This document shows, in pieces, positions 23,580-34,159 of a stretch of DNA of 64,000 bases. The first letter of the stretch is position 1. Each line of letters begins with the position of its first letter. Source of the stretch: Cryptomeria japonica (lineage: Eukaryota > Streptophyta > Pinopsida > Cupressales > Cupressaceae); NCBI RefSeq assembly GCF_030272615.1, contig NC_081408.1, forward strand, positions 604,987,673-605,051,672, read 5' to 3'. The notes below the pieces were generated by a model that was given only the letters and a program-made list of their open reading frames with translations, was not told where the DNA came from and ran no database searches. The position numbers and the translations under genes were made by a program.

Positions 23580-24474
23580 GGCTTCTGCAATACTCTTGGC
23601 CCATTAACTTTTTATTTTCTGGCGAAGTTGGGTCAAAGTTCTCTGTAGCATGAGATATTGGGAGTGCCCCAAAGCAACCAATACTATCGATGAACTGGGC
23701 AAGAACATTTATGTGTCGCTTTAGCTCTCTCTTTTCTCGCCCATCTTTCTCCGATCTGGTGAGCATTTTCTTTGCCGATACCTGGAAGAAATGATTGTCT
23801 GAGTCTCTACTCATATTTCCCAGTTCCACCTTCGTGATCTCGAAATCATCGGGGCTAGCCTCCTTGTTTTCGTCCTTGGGTTTGTACGAGGTGATTTCAA
23901 CAACCCATTTTCCAGTTCCTTCATTATTGTCCAGGCGGGCAGCGGTCTTGAACCTTTTTGGCTTAAGACTCTTCTCTGTGTACTTAATGACCATTTCCTG
24001 AATCGGAATAGTCACGGGAAGAAAATTTCGCTTTCTGTTCACTAAAGTGGTCAACCACTTAGGAGTTGCACTGGAGTTGGTTGTTCCTTCGATCGCTTTG
24101 GAAGGTGGCATCATAGCCACAGTCACCGTATGAGAATCCAAGGCATTAGCAACATCGATATCCAAGTCTTCAACTTCAAATATCTGGGCATCAAGAATCG
24201 TATCTTTCACCCCTGTATCCTTTGCTTGATCCATCTTTCTTTGAGCGGCACTTCGGGACCAAGTATGCCGAGGAGTATAGAAATCCAAAGCTGAATTAGA
24301 CCTATGTCTAAGCTGGGGTGGCTTGTTATCCTTACCCGCATGAACAGGCATAGAAGCATTGTTAGAAAGACACTTTGGTGAACGTAGAGGGACCTCATTA
24401 CTCTTCGCTAAATTAGACTTAACGCCTAATTTTGCTGCTTTCTTCCTGGCAACCCACGCTGTGGTCCGTTCCAA
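23563..24474 (-). CDS. LTR-encoded frame, central segment (left copy, 303 codons)
   Basis: This is the longest open frame inside the LTR, on the same strand as gag and pol. The start at 24474 lies in the same frame as the upstream 84-codon piece (24747-24493), separated only by one TAG stop. The protein is basic near its N-terminus (ARKKAAKLG), with Ser/Pro-rich middle parts and no recognisable domain. The right LTR has the same protein, cut by a 1 bp change. Such length in AT-rich DNA suggests the frame was under selection before this copy inserted. The Ogre group is known for an extra frame ahead of gag. Whether this is related needs a profile search. Confidence 0.55.
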   Translation of the reverse strand: MERTTAWVARKKAAKLGVKSNLAKSNEVPLRSPKCLSNNASMPVHAGKDNKPPQLRHRSNSALDFYTPRHTWSRSAAQRKMDQAKDTGVKDTILDAQIFEVEDLDIDVANALDSHTVTVAMMPPSKAIEGTTNSSATPKWLTTLVNRKRNFLPVTIPIQEMVIKYTEKSLKPKRFKTAARLDNNEGTGKWVVEITSYKPKDENKEASPDDFEITKVELGNMSRDSDNHFFQVSAKKMLTRSEKDGREKRELKRHINVLAQFIDSIGCFGALPISHATENFDPTSPENKKLMGQEYCRSRGEMD

Positions 24475-24492
24475 AACTCCTTTGGTCCTTAA

Positions 24493-24747
24493 CTATATAT
24501 CATCTTTCTCTTCCTCATCCCAGTCAATTGGAGGCATTTCAATTTCTGCACGGGCTAAGTATCCTGGTTCAAATAGCTCTAGATAGTCCTCTTCGAGCCC
24601 CTTAGTGTCCAACTTTACCTGCAATGAAATGACTTGTTCTAACACCATCCTCATGTTTGGCAATGAATGCACCATCAAATCATTTAAACCCGCAGGACCC
24701 ACCAACTTCGTACACATCTGAACATCCTGAATAGACTTCATTAGCAT
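24493..24747 (-). CDS. LTR-encoded frame, N-terminal segment (left copy, 84 codons)
   Basis: The frame starts MLMKSIQDVQ and ends in an acidic stretch before a TAG. The same segment with three amino-acid changes lies at 33823-34077. The 303-codon segment follows in frame after the TAG. The shared stop shows it was present in the parent copy, as a lesion or a read-through site. Confidence 0.5.
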   Translation of the reverse strand: MLMKSIQDVQMCTKLVGPAGLNDLMVHSLPNMRMVLEQVISLQVKLDTKGLEEDYLELFEPGYLARAEIEMPPIDWDEEEKDDI

Positions 24748-24834
24748 TCAAGTAGTTCAAGATGTACGCTGCGCTCAAGGAAAATCTTTGTCGAGAAAAT
24801 TAATTATAGCAAGCTGCTGACCATTTGTGCTATA

Positions 24835-25075
24835 TTGAACATGTTGAACACGTTTGAACCTCTTGAACTTGGTTCAATGAGTTCAAAACCCGGAGAGAAA
24901 TAAAGTAACATTTTTCCGAACAAGAAACTTTTAAAAAGCCGCTGCAAGACACTTAAAGAAAATATTAGTATGAAAAACCTCCCTGAACACCTAGGAACCT
25001 ATGGAACCTAAATGAACCTGTTGAACCCGGTTCAAGATGGTTCAACGTGTTCACAGAGTTCAACCAATTACTAAA
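24835..25075 (-). promoter_or_regulatory. GTTCAA/TTGAAC cluster in U3 of the left LTR
   Basis: About ten copies of TTGAAC or its complement GTTCAA crowd into 240 bp, including TTGAACCCGGTTCAA at 25021-25035 (7 bp arms around one base). On the element's strand this is at the start of the LTR, upstream of the LTR reading frame, where enhancers of U3 are expected. It may bind a dimeric transcription factor; that is inference. Confidence 0.55.
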
Positions 25076-25371
25076 ACTCGACATTTGTGATTGAAAGAGG
25101 TTTTACAGACATACTAAGGACTTGAACCGAGGTGTCATAAGAAAGATAAGGACTCTGAATGGAAGTTTTATAGGATGACTCGCTCTTGCCATGAGGAATA
25201 AATGACGCAGTAACATTGGCTCTAACTGTGGATTGTATTTTACGAAGGAAAATGCAAAGAACTCCTAAACTCTGGTTTCGCATGACCAAAAACAAAAAGG
25301 GGAAAGGAGAAGGAGACTCACAACTAACAAACACCTAAGCTACTATATACAAAAACTCTCGACCACAGGAC

Positions 25372-28300
25372 TTACAATTTGTAGAGTTTGAGATCTTGCC
25401 CGTTGTAGGTATAGGGCATAACCGCTCCATCGGCGTAGTTGAGTCTGAAAGCATTTTGTCCCACCGCTTCGTAGATCTTGAAAGGGCCTTTCCATAATGA
25501 ATCAAACTTGCCATGAGCACCCTTTGGCTCTTTCCTTTTATCCCATAACAACACTTCATCTCCTATTAGGAAACCTCTTGGCCGAGCTCTCATGTCAAAA
25601 ATCTTCTTCACTCGACTCTGATGCACCATGATTCTGTCCACCAGCAACTCCCTATCTTCCTCCAACTTCATTAGGTACATAACTCTTTTCTCTAAATCAT
25701 TCTGAAAGAAAGAATCTTCCACTACTGTCTACAGCTTGGCTACTGATAACTCCAGAGGTAAAGAAAGTTTTGCATCGATCCCATACACAAGCTCAAAAGG
25801 TGTCATTCCAATGGCCCTCTTGGGCGTGGTTCTATCTGCCCACAAAGCTTCATATACCTTCTTATTGCAATTTCGAGCATTTTCGTCAACCAACTTTTTC
25901 ATGATGGCTATCAAGTTCTTGTTGCTAGATTCCGCCAGTCCATTACCCTATGGAAAATAATCAGAGGAATGTGAGAGAGTAATCTGATGCTCATAGCAAA
26001 ACATAGTTAACTCCTCAGAAGAGAAATATGATGCGTTATCTGCAACAATCTTTTGGGGAACCCCAAAACGAACTAAGATGTAATCTTTGAGAAAACTACA
26101 CACAACCTCTGAGTTTGCCTTTTTAGTGGGAATGGCTTCCACCCACTTGGTAAAGTAGTCAGTTGCTGTCAAAATGTACATATGACCAACACTGGAATGA
26201 GGGTTAATCAGCCCTATGAAATCAATGCCCCACTATTTGAAAGGTTCATCTACTACTCCAGGCCTTAAAGGCAGGGCTGCTAAATGTGGCTTCCCGAAAA
26301 AGAGTTGGCATTTCTCACACTCCTTAACATAAATATATGCATCTTTAAACATGCCTAGCCAATAAAAATAATTCCTCAAAATTTTGAAAGCAGTGACGGA
26401 TGATGAGAAGTGCCCCCCATAGGCTTCGCCATGGTAAATCTCCAGAAGTTTTTGCTGTTGAGGTTTATCTACACACCTTAAGTATGTTCCATTCAAACCT
26501 TTCTTGTACAAAACATCCCGCCAAATTACATACTTAGCAGCCTTTAATTTAAGATTCCTTTGCTCTTTTGCTGACAAATGACTTGGGTAGCTGCCATAAG
26601 TCAAATAGTAGGCCACATCAGAAAACCAAGAATCCTGCAATCCAACAAAAAGAGTTAATGGTAATCCTGCTTCTGTTTCCATCTCATTTTCTGCTATTAA
26701 CCTGCATAAGCCTTATCCTTTGACTATCTTCGTAGGGCGAATATCTAAATCATATTCTTGAATTTTTGTTACCCAAGTTTCTCTTTTATTTAGTCCAACC
26801 TCTTGCTGAGTTAAAATGCTTTTCACCGCGGAATCTGAAACAAAAACCAAAGAGTGAGAGTGCAGAATATAATACCGAAACTGTTTCACAACCTTGACTA
26901 CAACAAAGGTGTGTTTCTCCAAGAGTGAGTACTTAAGCTCATGCTTCTTGAATGGAATACTCATGAATGCTATAGGTGCTTCGGCCCCAGATTCATCCAA
27001 CTGTAACAGTATTCTGGACATCGTATGCTTTGATGCATAGCAATACAAAATGAAGTCTTTTGTGAAATCTGGGTTAATGAGAGTAGGCGCATTTGCAACT
27101 GAACCCTTGATTCTTTCGAAAGCTTCTTTGGCCTCTTCAGTCCATTTGAAAGGATGTTGTTCACTCAACAAGCAGATTATGTGTTTTGTAGTTTCTGCAA
27201 ATTCCAGAACGAATCTCCTTAAGAAATTCACTTGACCAAAGAATGACCTTACCCTAGTCCGGTTTGAAGGTAAACTGAGACGTTGAATTGCATTAACTCT
27301 CTCAGGATCAATCCTAACTCTTTCCTTTGAGACAATATGTCCTAGCAATTTGCCCTCTGTGACATAGAAAACTGATTTCTTTGGGTTCAGGGAGATTCCA
27401 TGCTCTCGACAACGCTGTAGAACTGCCCTCAGATCCTTGAGATGGTTCTTCCTCTCTCTAGAAAATACCGTCAGGTCATCCAGGTAAACAACAATAATTC
27501 TATCTTGAAAATCCTTAAAAGAGGAATCCATAGCTCTTTGAAAGGTGGCTCCAACATTTATTAAACCAAAAGGCATACGGTTATATGCGAATGTTCCCCA
27601 CGGAGTGATGAATGTCGTCTTGTGTTGTTCATGCTCTGCAACACTAATTTGATTGTAACCAGAGAAATCATCTAACATCGACATCATCTCTGACCCGGAT
27701 ACCGTCTGCAGAATGTGGTCCATATTGGGTAAAGCGTAGTTGTCCTTCAGACTCGCCTGATTCAAATTACAGAAATCGACACAAATACGAATCTCCCCAT
27801 TCTTCTTCCTTACGGGCACAATGTTGGCTACCCAGGTAGAGTGATGAATTGGATAAATGATTTTGGCCTTAAGCATTTTATCAACCTCTTTAAAAATTGC
27901 ATCCACCATTATGGGGTTGAAATTCCTCAATTTTTACCTGAAAGGAGAGATGCCTGGCTTCAACAGAATCTGATGCTGAAAATGCCCATCTCTAAACTCC
28001 TTCAGATCATCGTAGGACCAAGTGAAAACATCAATGTATTGTTTCAGTAGTGTGCCAAGTATTCACTTTTCCTCCGTAGAACAGCACTTGCCAATTGTTA
28101 CCTCTTTTGGGTTGGACTCATCACCCAGATTTATTTTCTCGCAACTTCCTTTCCCATCATCCTTGGGAACTTTCTTGCCTATGAACGCATCATCTCTGGT
28201 GAAAAACCTCTCCAGAGTCACTAGCCCTTTCAGAATTTTGTTGCCTTTGAGCTGGATAAAACTATTTGTGGGATCAACATCCGGGTCTGGACTAAACTCC

Positions 28301-29589
28301 TTGCAGTTATTTTCAGAACCTTCAAAATATGATTGGGAGAATGACTGAACACATTCCAGAAAATCTTTGATCTGAGCATCCGCATCAAATACTTGCCAAT
28401 GATTTACATTATTAGGGACACTAGGCCTATAAATCATTTCAATCCTATATGAATTATCCTTAAAGTCTGGATGCGGTAACAAAAGTGAAGCTGAAATGGC
28501 CAACGAATCTGCCCTACTATTTTGTTCCCTCGGAATGGCTTCAATTGAGAAAGCATCAAAGAATTCTAACTCATCCCAAACCCTATTTCTATAATGTCTC
28601 AATCTGTCATTCTTAACTGTATAAACATTTCTCACCTGTCTGACAATCAACTCTACATCACCTTTAACTCTGAGCAATTTGATACCTTTACATCTGGCCT
28701 CATTTAATCCTAATAATAATGCCTCATACTCTGCAGTATTATTAGTATTCTTAAAATCCAACTTGAAAGAAAACGGAAAAATATTACCACTGGGTGACAA
28801 CAAAACTACCCCTACTCTAGAGCCGGAGTTGGCGCAACTTCCATCAAATTCCATCTGCCACAACCCGCCAAGTTCGTCAACGGCTTCTTCCGGTTCCCTT
28901 TCGCCAGGTGCAAGGATGAGATAGTTTCCAAACTCGCATTCTTGAAACAAAATCTGAGCTTTAGGATTATCCGAAGGAAAGACAGTGTACTTATTTTTCG
29001 GCTCAGGTTCAAGCTTGATTTTCTGTTTTCCAAGAGGAATAATAGCTTTAGACCAGTCCATCTTGATTTCACCTCCAAGGTCCTTACAAAAAGTTCTACT
29101 CAAGAGAATCCCATAACTTGCGGGAATGTTAGCAACCAGGATAGTTAATTTTACTCTTTTATCAGTGCATACTGCTAGCACTGCCTGGACGTCTTTTACC
29201 TGTCCAATAAGAGGAACCTGTTTCCCATCCATCGAAAAGCATCTCCCAAATGTCTTCGTGAGAGTTAAGCCTAAAGACTTAGCAACAGGTGAAGGCATTA
29301 TGTTGTCTAATGCCCCTGAATCTATTATGCAATTGCTAAGCTTCTGACCATTCAGGAGAAGGAATATGTAAAAAGGTTCAGGTTTCAAAACCTCAACCTC
29401 AAGCCCATTTTTAGCATCATGAAAAGCATAGGGATCAGCCAAGTTAGCTATTGGGCATGGAACAGATGAAGATTCTTCAGCAACAATTAAATCATTATTC
29501 TCCACACATCCATGTGCAAAGGACTCCGAAGAAGAGTCTCCCTTAACATATTTGACCAACTTATCTAGTTCTTTTGGATTTAGTTTCAA
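25372..29589 (-). pseudogene. pol: Tat-like pol: protease, aRNase H, RT, RNase H, integrase
   Basis: One reading frame spans the whole region, with stops at about 28063, 27933, 26713, 26233, 25948 and 25729. The order is: protease (CIIDSGALDNIM, about residue 90 of the first open piece); archaeal-type RNase H at about 28450-28865 with MEFDGS, NNTAEYEAL, KGDVELI and NSRADSL, so all acidic residues are kept; reverse transcriptase 27930 to about 27200 with VVYLDDLTVF; gypsy RNase H, where the usual TDAS reads CYAS and lacks the first Asp; integrase zinc finger (H-x-H, CEKCQ), core (ATDYF, VADNAS, AESSN) and a GPF-type end. Most stops look like single C-to-T changes of CAG or CAA codons. The protein is inactive as it stands. 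Confidence 0.9.
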
Positions 29590-29677
29590 GTACTCAGTAG
29601 TGGGAAGTTGAATAGTAAAAGCTTTACAAAACTCAATGATGTCAAAGGAGGAGGAAGAGGAGGAGCTATTGTCATCT

Positions 29678-31216
29678 TCAGGGTTCCTTTGAATGAGATG
29701 AAAAGCTATTTTTTGGGAGATCTTTACCTTTGAAATTACCTCCAGGAGGATTCACATAAGGAGAAGACTGGGAACTTCGTTGATTCCTTGTTAGGATCGC
29801 ACATGCAGGACCTTCAAGGGTCGCCAAAATATTACTACCTCTTTCCGAATCTGACTCATATTCGAGGTAGAATGATCCAGAGTCGCCAGGTACCTCTTGA
29901 ATTTTTTCTGCTTCAGTGAACTCACCTAATTCACCCTTTGTGTTTTGCATCTGAACATGTCTTATCATATTGGGACAAGAACCCCCATCGTGATCTATGG
30001 TAAGATGGAATGAACACATGACACCCTTGTCAGGAGGTGCCTCTATTTGTAATCTTTGTGGAGCTGTAGGTAATTGCAACGGTCGTCCATTGTTATACTG
30101 ATTTGGACTTTTTCTGCTTATATCCTGATAAGGCTGCGGATAGGGATTTCCAGGCTTTGGTATCTGCCTCTTCAAAGCAATCATATCATTGAAAAGCCGT
30201 TGAACAACTGGGTCAGTGGAAGAGGTAGATGCTTGAGGTTGACCCTGAGGGGTTTGTACATCTTTCCTCCATTTCCTGGCTGTTATTAGATCATCTTCAA
30301 GTTGTATAGCTTCATTTTGTGCAGTCTCAAGATCAGTCGGCCTACTTCTTCTAAGGTGAAAACCTACGTCAGGAGGCATGGAATTTATGAAGAAACATTG
30401 TTGATTATCAACGGTTGGCCTTTTGGCTTGAGGAATCTTATGGATAATCTTATTATACCTGGCTACATAGTCCCTCATTGGCTCATGAATTTCTTTTTTC
30501 ATTTGTGTGAGCTGAGCCAGTAACAAATGTTCATCATCAACACTTTTGAATCTTTTCTCAAAAGCGGTTTTCATTGTTTGCCAGTCAGTTATGGATCCTG
30601 CTCGCAGATGACTGAACCAATCTGCTGCCCCCTCAGTAAGAGTTTGAACAAAAAGCCTAATGACCACATCTTCATATTGGACTGCCAGAATCCTAGTGGC
30701 TACAATAAAAGAATTCAAGTGCTCTTCAACTGAGACTTTTCTGTCTCCATTATATTTAGGTAGGACATCCCTTGCCACTTTTGGAAGTGGATTATGAGCT
30801 GTGAGAGCAAGAGGTCCAACAACAACACCCCATGGCTGGGCCATAATGAACACAAGATAAATGGTTACTAGAGGAGGAGCTTGAAATCCAGTAAGTGTTA
30901 GTGCTTGCCAAGGGTTTGAAGAAGAAGGTATAGGAGTAATTCGGACAGGAGAGGAAGGCCTACTTTTAGCGTTTCTTTTGGGAGTAAAGTTTGTGGCAAA
31001 TGACAGTCCTTGCAATTCTTCAAAACAATTATCAATTATTCCCTCCCTCCTCTGTGATCTGGTATAAGGACGAGAATCCAGTGTTGTCACCCCTAGGGTT
31101 CTCAGGTCCTCAACAACTCCTTTAAACCCAACAATATTCCTGGTACCTTGGGGATCTGTTTTAGGCAAGACAGGCCTGCGAGTATTGTTTATTATTTTTG
31201 AATACAACTCTTTCAA
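29678..31216 (-). CDS. gag: Tat-like gag polyprotein (512 aa)
   Basis: This intact 512-codon frame starts 75 bp inside the 5' LTR edge. A retrotransposon gag core lies at about residues 165-300 (LPKYNGDRKVSVEEHLNSF, ADWFSHLRAGSI, FEKRFKS, MRDYVARYNKII). A degenerate zinc-finger-like stretch with Cys/His (CSFHLTIDHDGGSC) follows near residue 400. The product would form the particle that packages element RNA. The stop (TGA at 29678) lies in a different frame from pol. The pol frame is open across this point, so Gag-Pol synthesis would need a +1 (or -2) shift. It is the only undamaged gene of this element. Confidence 0.88.
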   Translation of the reverse strand: MKELYSKIINNTRRPVLPKTDPQGTRNIVGFKGVVEDLRTLGVTTLDSRPYTRSQRREGIIDNCFEELQGLSFATNFTPKRNAKSRPSSPVRITPIPSSSNPWQALTLTGFQAPPLVTIYLVFIMAQPWGVVVGPLALTAHNPLPKVARDVLPKYNGDRKVSVEEHLNSFIVATRILAVQYEDVVIRLFVQTLTEGAADWFSHLRAGSITDWQTMKTAFEKRFKSVDDEHLLLAQLTQMKKEIHEPMRDYVARYNKIIHKIPQAKRPTVDNQQCFFINSMPPDVGFHLRRSRPTDLETAQNEAIQLEDDLITARKWRKDVQTPQGQPQASTSSTDPVVQRLFNDMIALKRQIPKPGNPYPQPYQDISRKSPNQYNNGRPLQLPTAPQRLQIEAPPDKGVMCSFHLTIDHDGGSCPNMIRHVQMQNTKGELGEFTEAEKIQEVPGDSGSFYLEYESDSERGSNILATLEGPACAILTRNQRSSQSSPYVNPPGGNFKGKDLPKNSFSSHSKEP

Positions 31217-31267
31217 ACTCAGAGCATGCTGGTCTATTGAAAGTTTTACTTGTTTTGTCGTTCTTTT

Positions 31268-31285
31268 TCCCCAGCAGAGTCGCCA
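31268..31285 (-). promoter_or_regulatory. Primer binding site, tRNA-Arg type
   Basis: On the minus strand this reads TGGCGACTCTGCTGGGGA, 6 bp inside the 5' LTR. It resembles the site used by Ogre elements, described as matching tRNA-Arg. I judged this from memory of that family and have not aligned it to a tRNA. Confidence 0.75.
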
Positions 31286-32195
31286 AAAATCTGTTAGTGA
31301 ACAGATTTGTCCTTTCTTAAAATGATCAATTTTAAACTCTGTCGCTTTCTTTTAAAGACAAGTGCTCAGCTAAACAGTTGGGTAAGTGTTGTATAAACCA
31401 CTTCCCTTTGAATTTTCCATCGGTACAACTCCCTATTTCAGTTATTCAAGGAATAATCTAATTAATTTATTTTAGCAATAGCTTTTAACCTGAAAGCATG
31501 TAAGGCTGCCTACTTCATTCTTGGATGAGAGGCCAATATTTCACACATTTTTTTCTGAGAAAAACTATCTTTCTAATCTTTATAATGCAAGAGATGAAAG
31601 TAACTGAATCAAAGTTCAGAACACCATTCCCACAATTCCAATAAGAAACAAACAGATAAGAGAAACCGAATTTGTTCTCAAACACAAATGTTTTTCTAAG
31701 AACAAACACCCAAAGGAAGGAGTACCAGAAAAATAATAATTTTCTGCAATAGAAAGGCCATTACTGCTATTTGATTAGATAAGCATATGCAAAGATATGT
31801 ATCTACACAGATTCAAAACCCACAGATTTTCCTTCTCCCAAAAACAGTATGATCTTTATATATATATTCTCCTGCAACAAAGGCACGATAATACATCTAT
31901 AAATCCTTTTTCCATTCTAGATTTAAAAAGTTTGATCCTTCCTTCTTCAAAACAGAAACTTCACAAAACAAAGGGAAAGCAAAAATTAACTAAAATTTGT
32001 TACTAGATCTAACCCCTATTCTATCTATCTTTCCTTAATTTATAGTTTTAGAACAGGGGAGGTCTCCCTGAAAACCCGACCTCCCCTAAAATAGTTATGA
32101 AACCAACATGATGTATCTTGGGACAGATGTCTCGAAGTTTTTGCATAAACATGAGAAATTACAAAAATAAAGGAAACCGGGCCTAAATCAATGCA

Positions 32196-32897
32196 TTATG
32201 TCACTTTTCCATCATCATCATCCTCTCCGTTTTCACGGGCATCGTGGGCGGTGGTGAGTTCTTGAATAATAGATTGGTTTGGAACTTTCATTGCGTTGAG
32301 CTTTGCCTTCGCCACCTCCTTATTCCTCCGGTGCTTCACCATCTTTTCGGCATGTTTCGGCAACTGATCATTTCCAATAAAATTCATGGACTCAATCCTA
32401 GCCACCCTTGTTATATCTTCCGGAGTGAAATTACCCTTGGCCTTGATTTTCTCCATGTTTATCCGGAAAGCCCTGATTGCATCCTGTGTGTTCAACCCAC
32501 AAATTCCCAATTGCCAATCATGGTCAGGGTTAACCACCTTGTTATCATTAACTATACTGCACTGGAGATCCTGGAGCTCGTAAACAGAGGTCTTAGCGTC
32601 GAAGATCACAGACTTGAAGGTAAGCACCCGCCACATTATGGTTTTCTTCAGCACAAAGAGCTGACATTCATCCACTACCACTTTGATTGAGTGTTCCGTC
32701 AAAAACCTGGTAACTCCATATTCTTCTATTTTGGCGAACAAATGCAAGATATTCTGCCACTTGTGTTCCTCCTTCTCCCACAGCACAAGCTGATTTTGAA
32801 CTTCGGCGATAAGACTCTGTATCTCATCGCATAACCTCCAGGAGTCGATGATGTACTTCCCCCCATCCTTGATTATTCCCTCAATCCATTTCTCCAC
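32196..32897 (-). CDS. LTR-encoded frame, C-terminal segment (right copy, 233 codons)
   Basis: This is the best-preserved copy of the segment: starts MEKWIEGIIKDGGKY, is charged and probably helical, and ends DDDDGKVT before TAA. The frame is open a little further upstream (about 20 codons, to a TAA). It overlaps the central segment's frame there, so a frame change or a pre-existing lesion joins the two. It lies wholly inside the LTR. I recognise no family. Confidence 0.55.
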   Translation of the reverse strand: MEKWIEGIIKDGGKYIIDSWRLCDEIQSLIAEVQNQLVLWEKEEHKWQNILHLFAKIEEYGVTRFLTEHSIKVVVDECQLFVLKKTIMWRVLTFKSVIFDAKTSVYELQDLQCSIVNDNKVVNPDHDWQLGICGLNTQDAIRAFRINMEKIKAKGNFTPEDITRVARIESMNFIGNDQLPKHAEKMVKHRRNKEVAKAKLNAMKVPNQSIIQELTTAHDARENGEDDDDGKVT

Positions 32898-33112
32898 GAC
32901 TTCTGCAATACTCTTAGCCCGTTGAACTGGCCCATTAACTTTTTATTTTCTGGCAAAGTTGGGTCGAAGTTCTCCGTAGCATGAGATATTGGGAGTGCCC
33001 CAAAGCAACCAATATTGTCGATGAATTGGGAAAGAACATTTATGTGTCGCTTTATCTCTCTCTTTTCTCACCCATCTTTCTCCGATCTGGTGAGCATTTT
33101 ATTTGCCGATAC

Positions 33113-33804
33113 CTAGAAGAAATGATTGTCTGAGTCTCTACTCATATTTCCCAGTTCCACCTTCGTGATCTCGAAATCATCGGGGCTAGCCTCCTTGTTT
33201 TCGTCCTTGGGTTTGTACGAGGCGATTTCAGCAACCCATTTTCCAGTTCCTTCATCATTGTCCAGGCGAGCGGCGATCTTGAACCTTTTCGGCTTAGGAC
33301 TCTTCTCTGTGTACTTAACGACCATTCCTGAATCGGAATAGTCACGGGAAGAAAATTCCGCTTTCTGTTCACCGAAGTGGTCAACCACTTAGGAGTTGCA
33401 CTAGAGCTGGTTGTTCCTTCAATTGCTTTGGAAGGTGGTGTCATAGCCATAGTCACTATATGAGAATCCAGGGCATTAGCAACATTGATATCCAAGTCTT
33501 CAACTTCAAATATCTGGGCATCAAGAATCGTATCTTTCACCCCTGTATCCTTTGCTTGATCCATCTTTCTTTGAACGACACTTCGGGACCGGGTATGCCG
33601 AGGAGTACATAAATCCAAAGCTAAATTAGACCTATGTGTAAGCTGGGGCGGCTTGTTATCCTTACCTGCATGAACAGGCATAAAAGCGTTGTTAGAAAGA
33701 TGCTTTGGTGAACGTAGAGGGACCTCATTACTCTTCACTAAATTAGACTTAACGCCTAATTTCGCTGCTTTCTTCTTGGCAACCCATGCTGCGGTCGGTT
33801 CCAA
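33113..33804 (-). CDS. LTR-encoded frame, central segment (right copy, frameshifted)
   Basis: A 220-codon frame (33804-33142) matches the left-LTR 303-codon protein until IPIQE. A 1 bp loss there shifts the frame, and the matching sequence continues in the neighbouring frame at 33388-33113. The damage differs from that in the left LTR, so both copies broke independently after insertion. Confidence 0.5.
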
Positions 33805-33822
33805 AACTCCTTTGGTCCTTAA

Positions 33823-34077
33823 CTATATATCATCTTTCTCTTCCTCATCCCAGTCAATTAGAGGCATTTCAATTTCTGCACGGGCTAAGTATCTTGGTTC
33901 GAATAGCTCTAGATAGTCCTCTTCGAGCCCCTTAGTGTCCAACTTTACTTGCAATGAAATGACTTGTTCTAACACCATCCTCATGTTTGGCAATGAATGC
34001 ACCATCAAATCATTTAAACCCGCAGGACCCACCAACTTCGTACACATCTGAACATCCTGAACAGACTTCATTAGCAT
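33823..34077 (-). CDS. LTR-encoded frame, N-terminal segment (right copy, 84 codons)
   Basis: This is the same frame as 24493-24747, with three amino-acid changes. A TATA-like CTATAATTAATT lies about 50-60 bp upstream on the minus strand (near 34126-34140), with the GTTCAA cluster beyond it. The segment therefore has a plausible promoter of its own. Confidence 0.5.
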   Translation of the reverse strand: MLMKSVQDVQMCTKLVGPAGLNDLMVHSLPNMRMVLEQVISLQVKLDTKGLEEDYLELFEPRYLARAEIEMPLIDWDEEEKDDI

Positions 34078-34159
34078 TCAAGTAGTTCAAGATGTACGCC
34101 GCGCTCAAGGAAAATCTTTGTCGAGAAAATTAATTATAGCAAGCTGCTGTCCATTTGTG

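Larger units (their letters stand above)
21974..25215 (-). repeat. 3' LTR (3242 bp) of the Tat-like element
   Basis: The LTR begins GGTTAGTG (first base changed from T) and ends GCAGTAACA on the plus strand. It differs from the right LTR by scattered substitutions, a 13 bp loss near 23596 and about 50 bp of extra sequence near 24870 that includes further TTGAAC/GTTCAA words. Confidence 0.92.

Noticed and set aside
25216-25330. Polypurine tract of the Tat-like element
   Set aside because: The purine-rich stretch near 25284-25312 is on the wrong strand and not adjacent to the LTR.
32244-32690. Plus-strand 148-codon frame in the right LTR (and 22918-23265 in the left)
   Set aside because: It is the antisense shadow of the better-supported minus-strand LTR frame.
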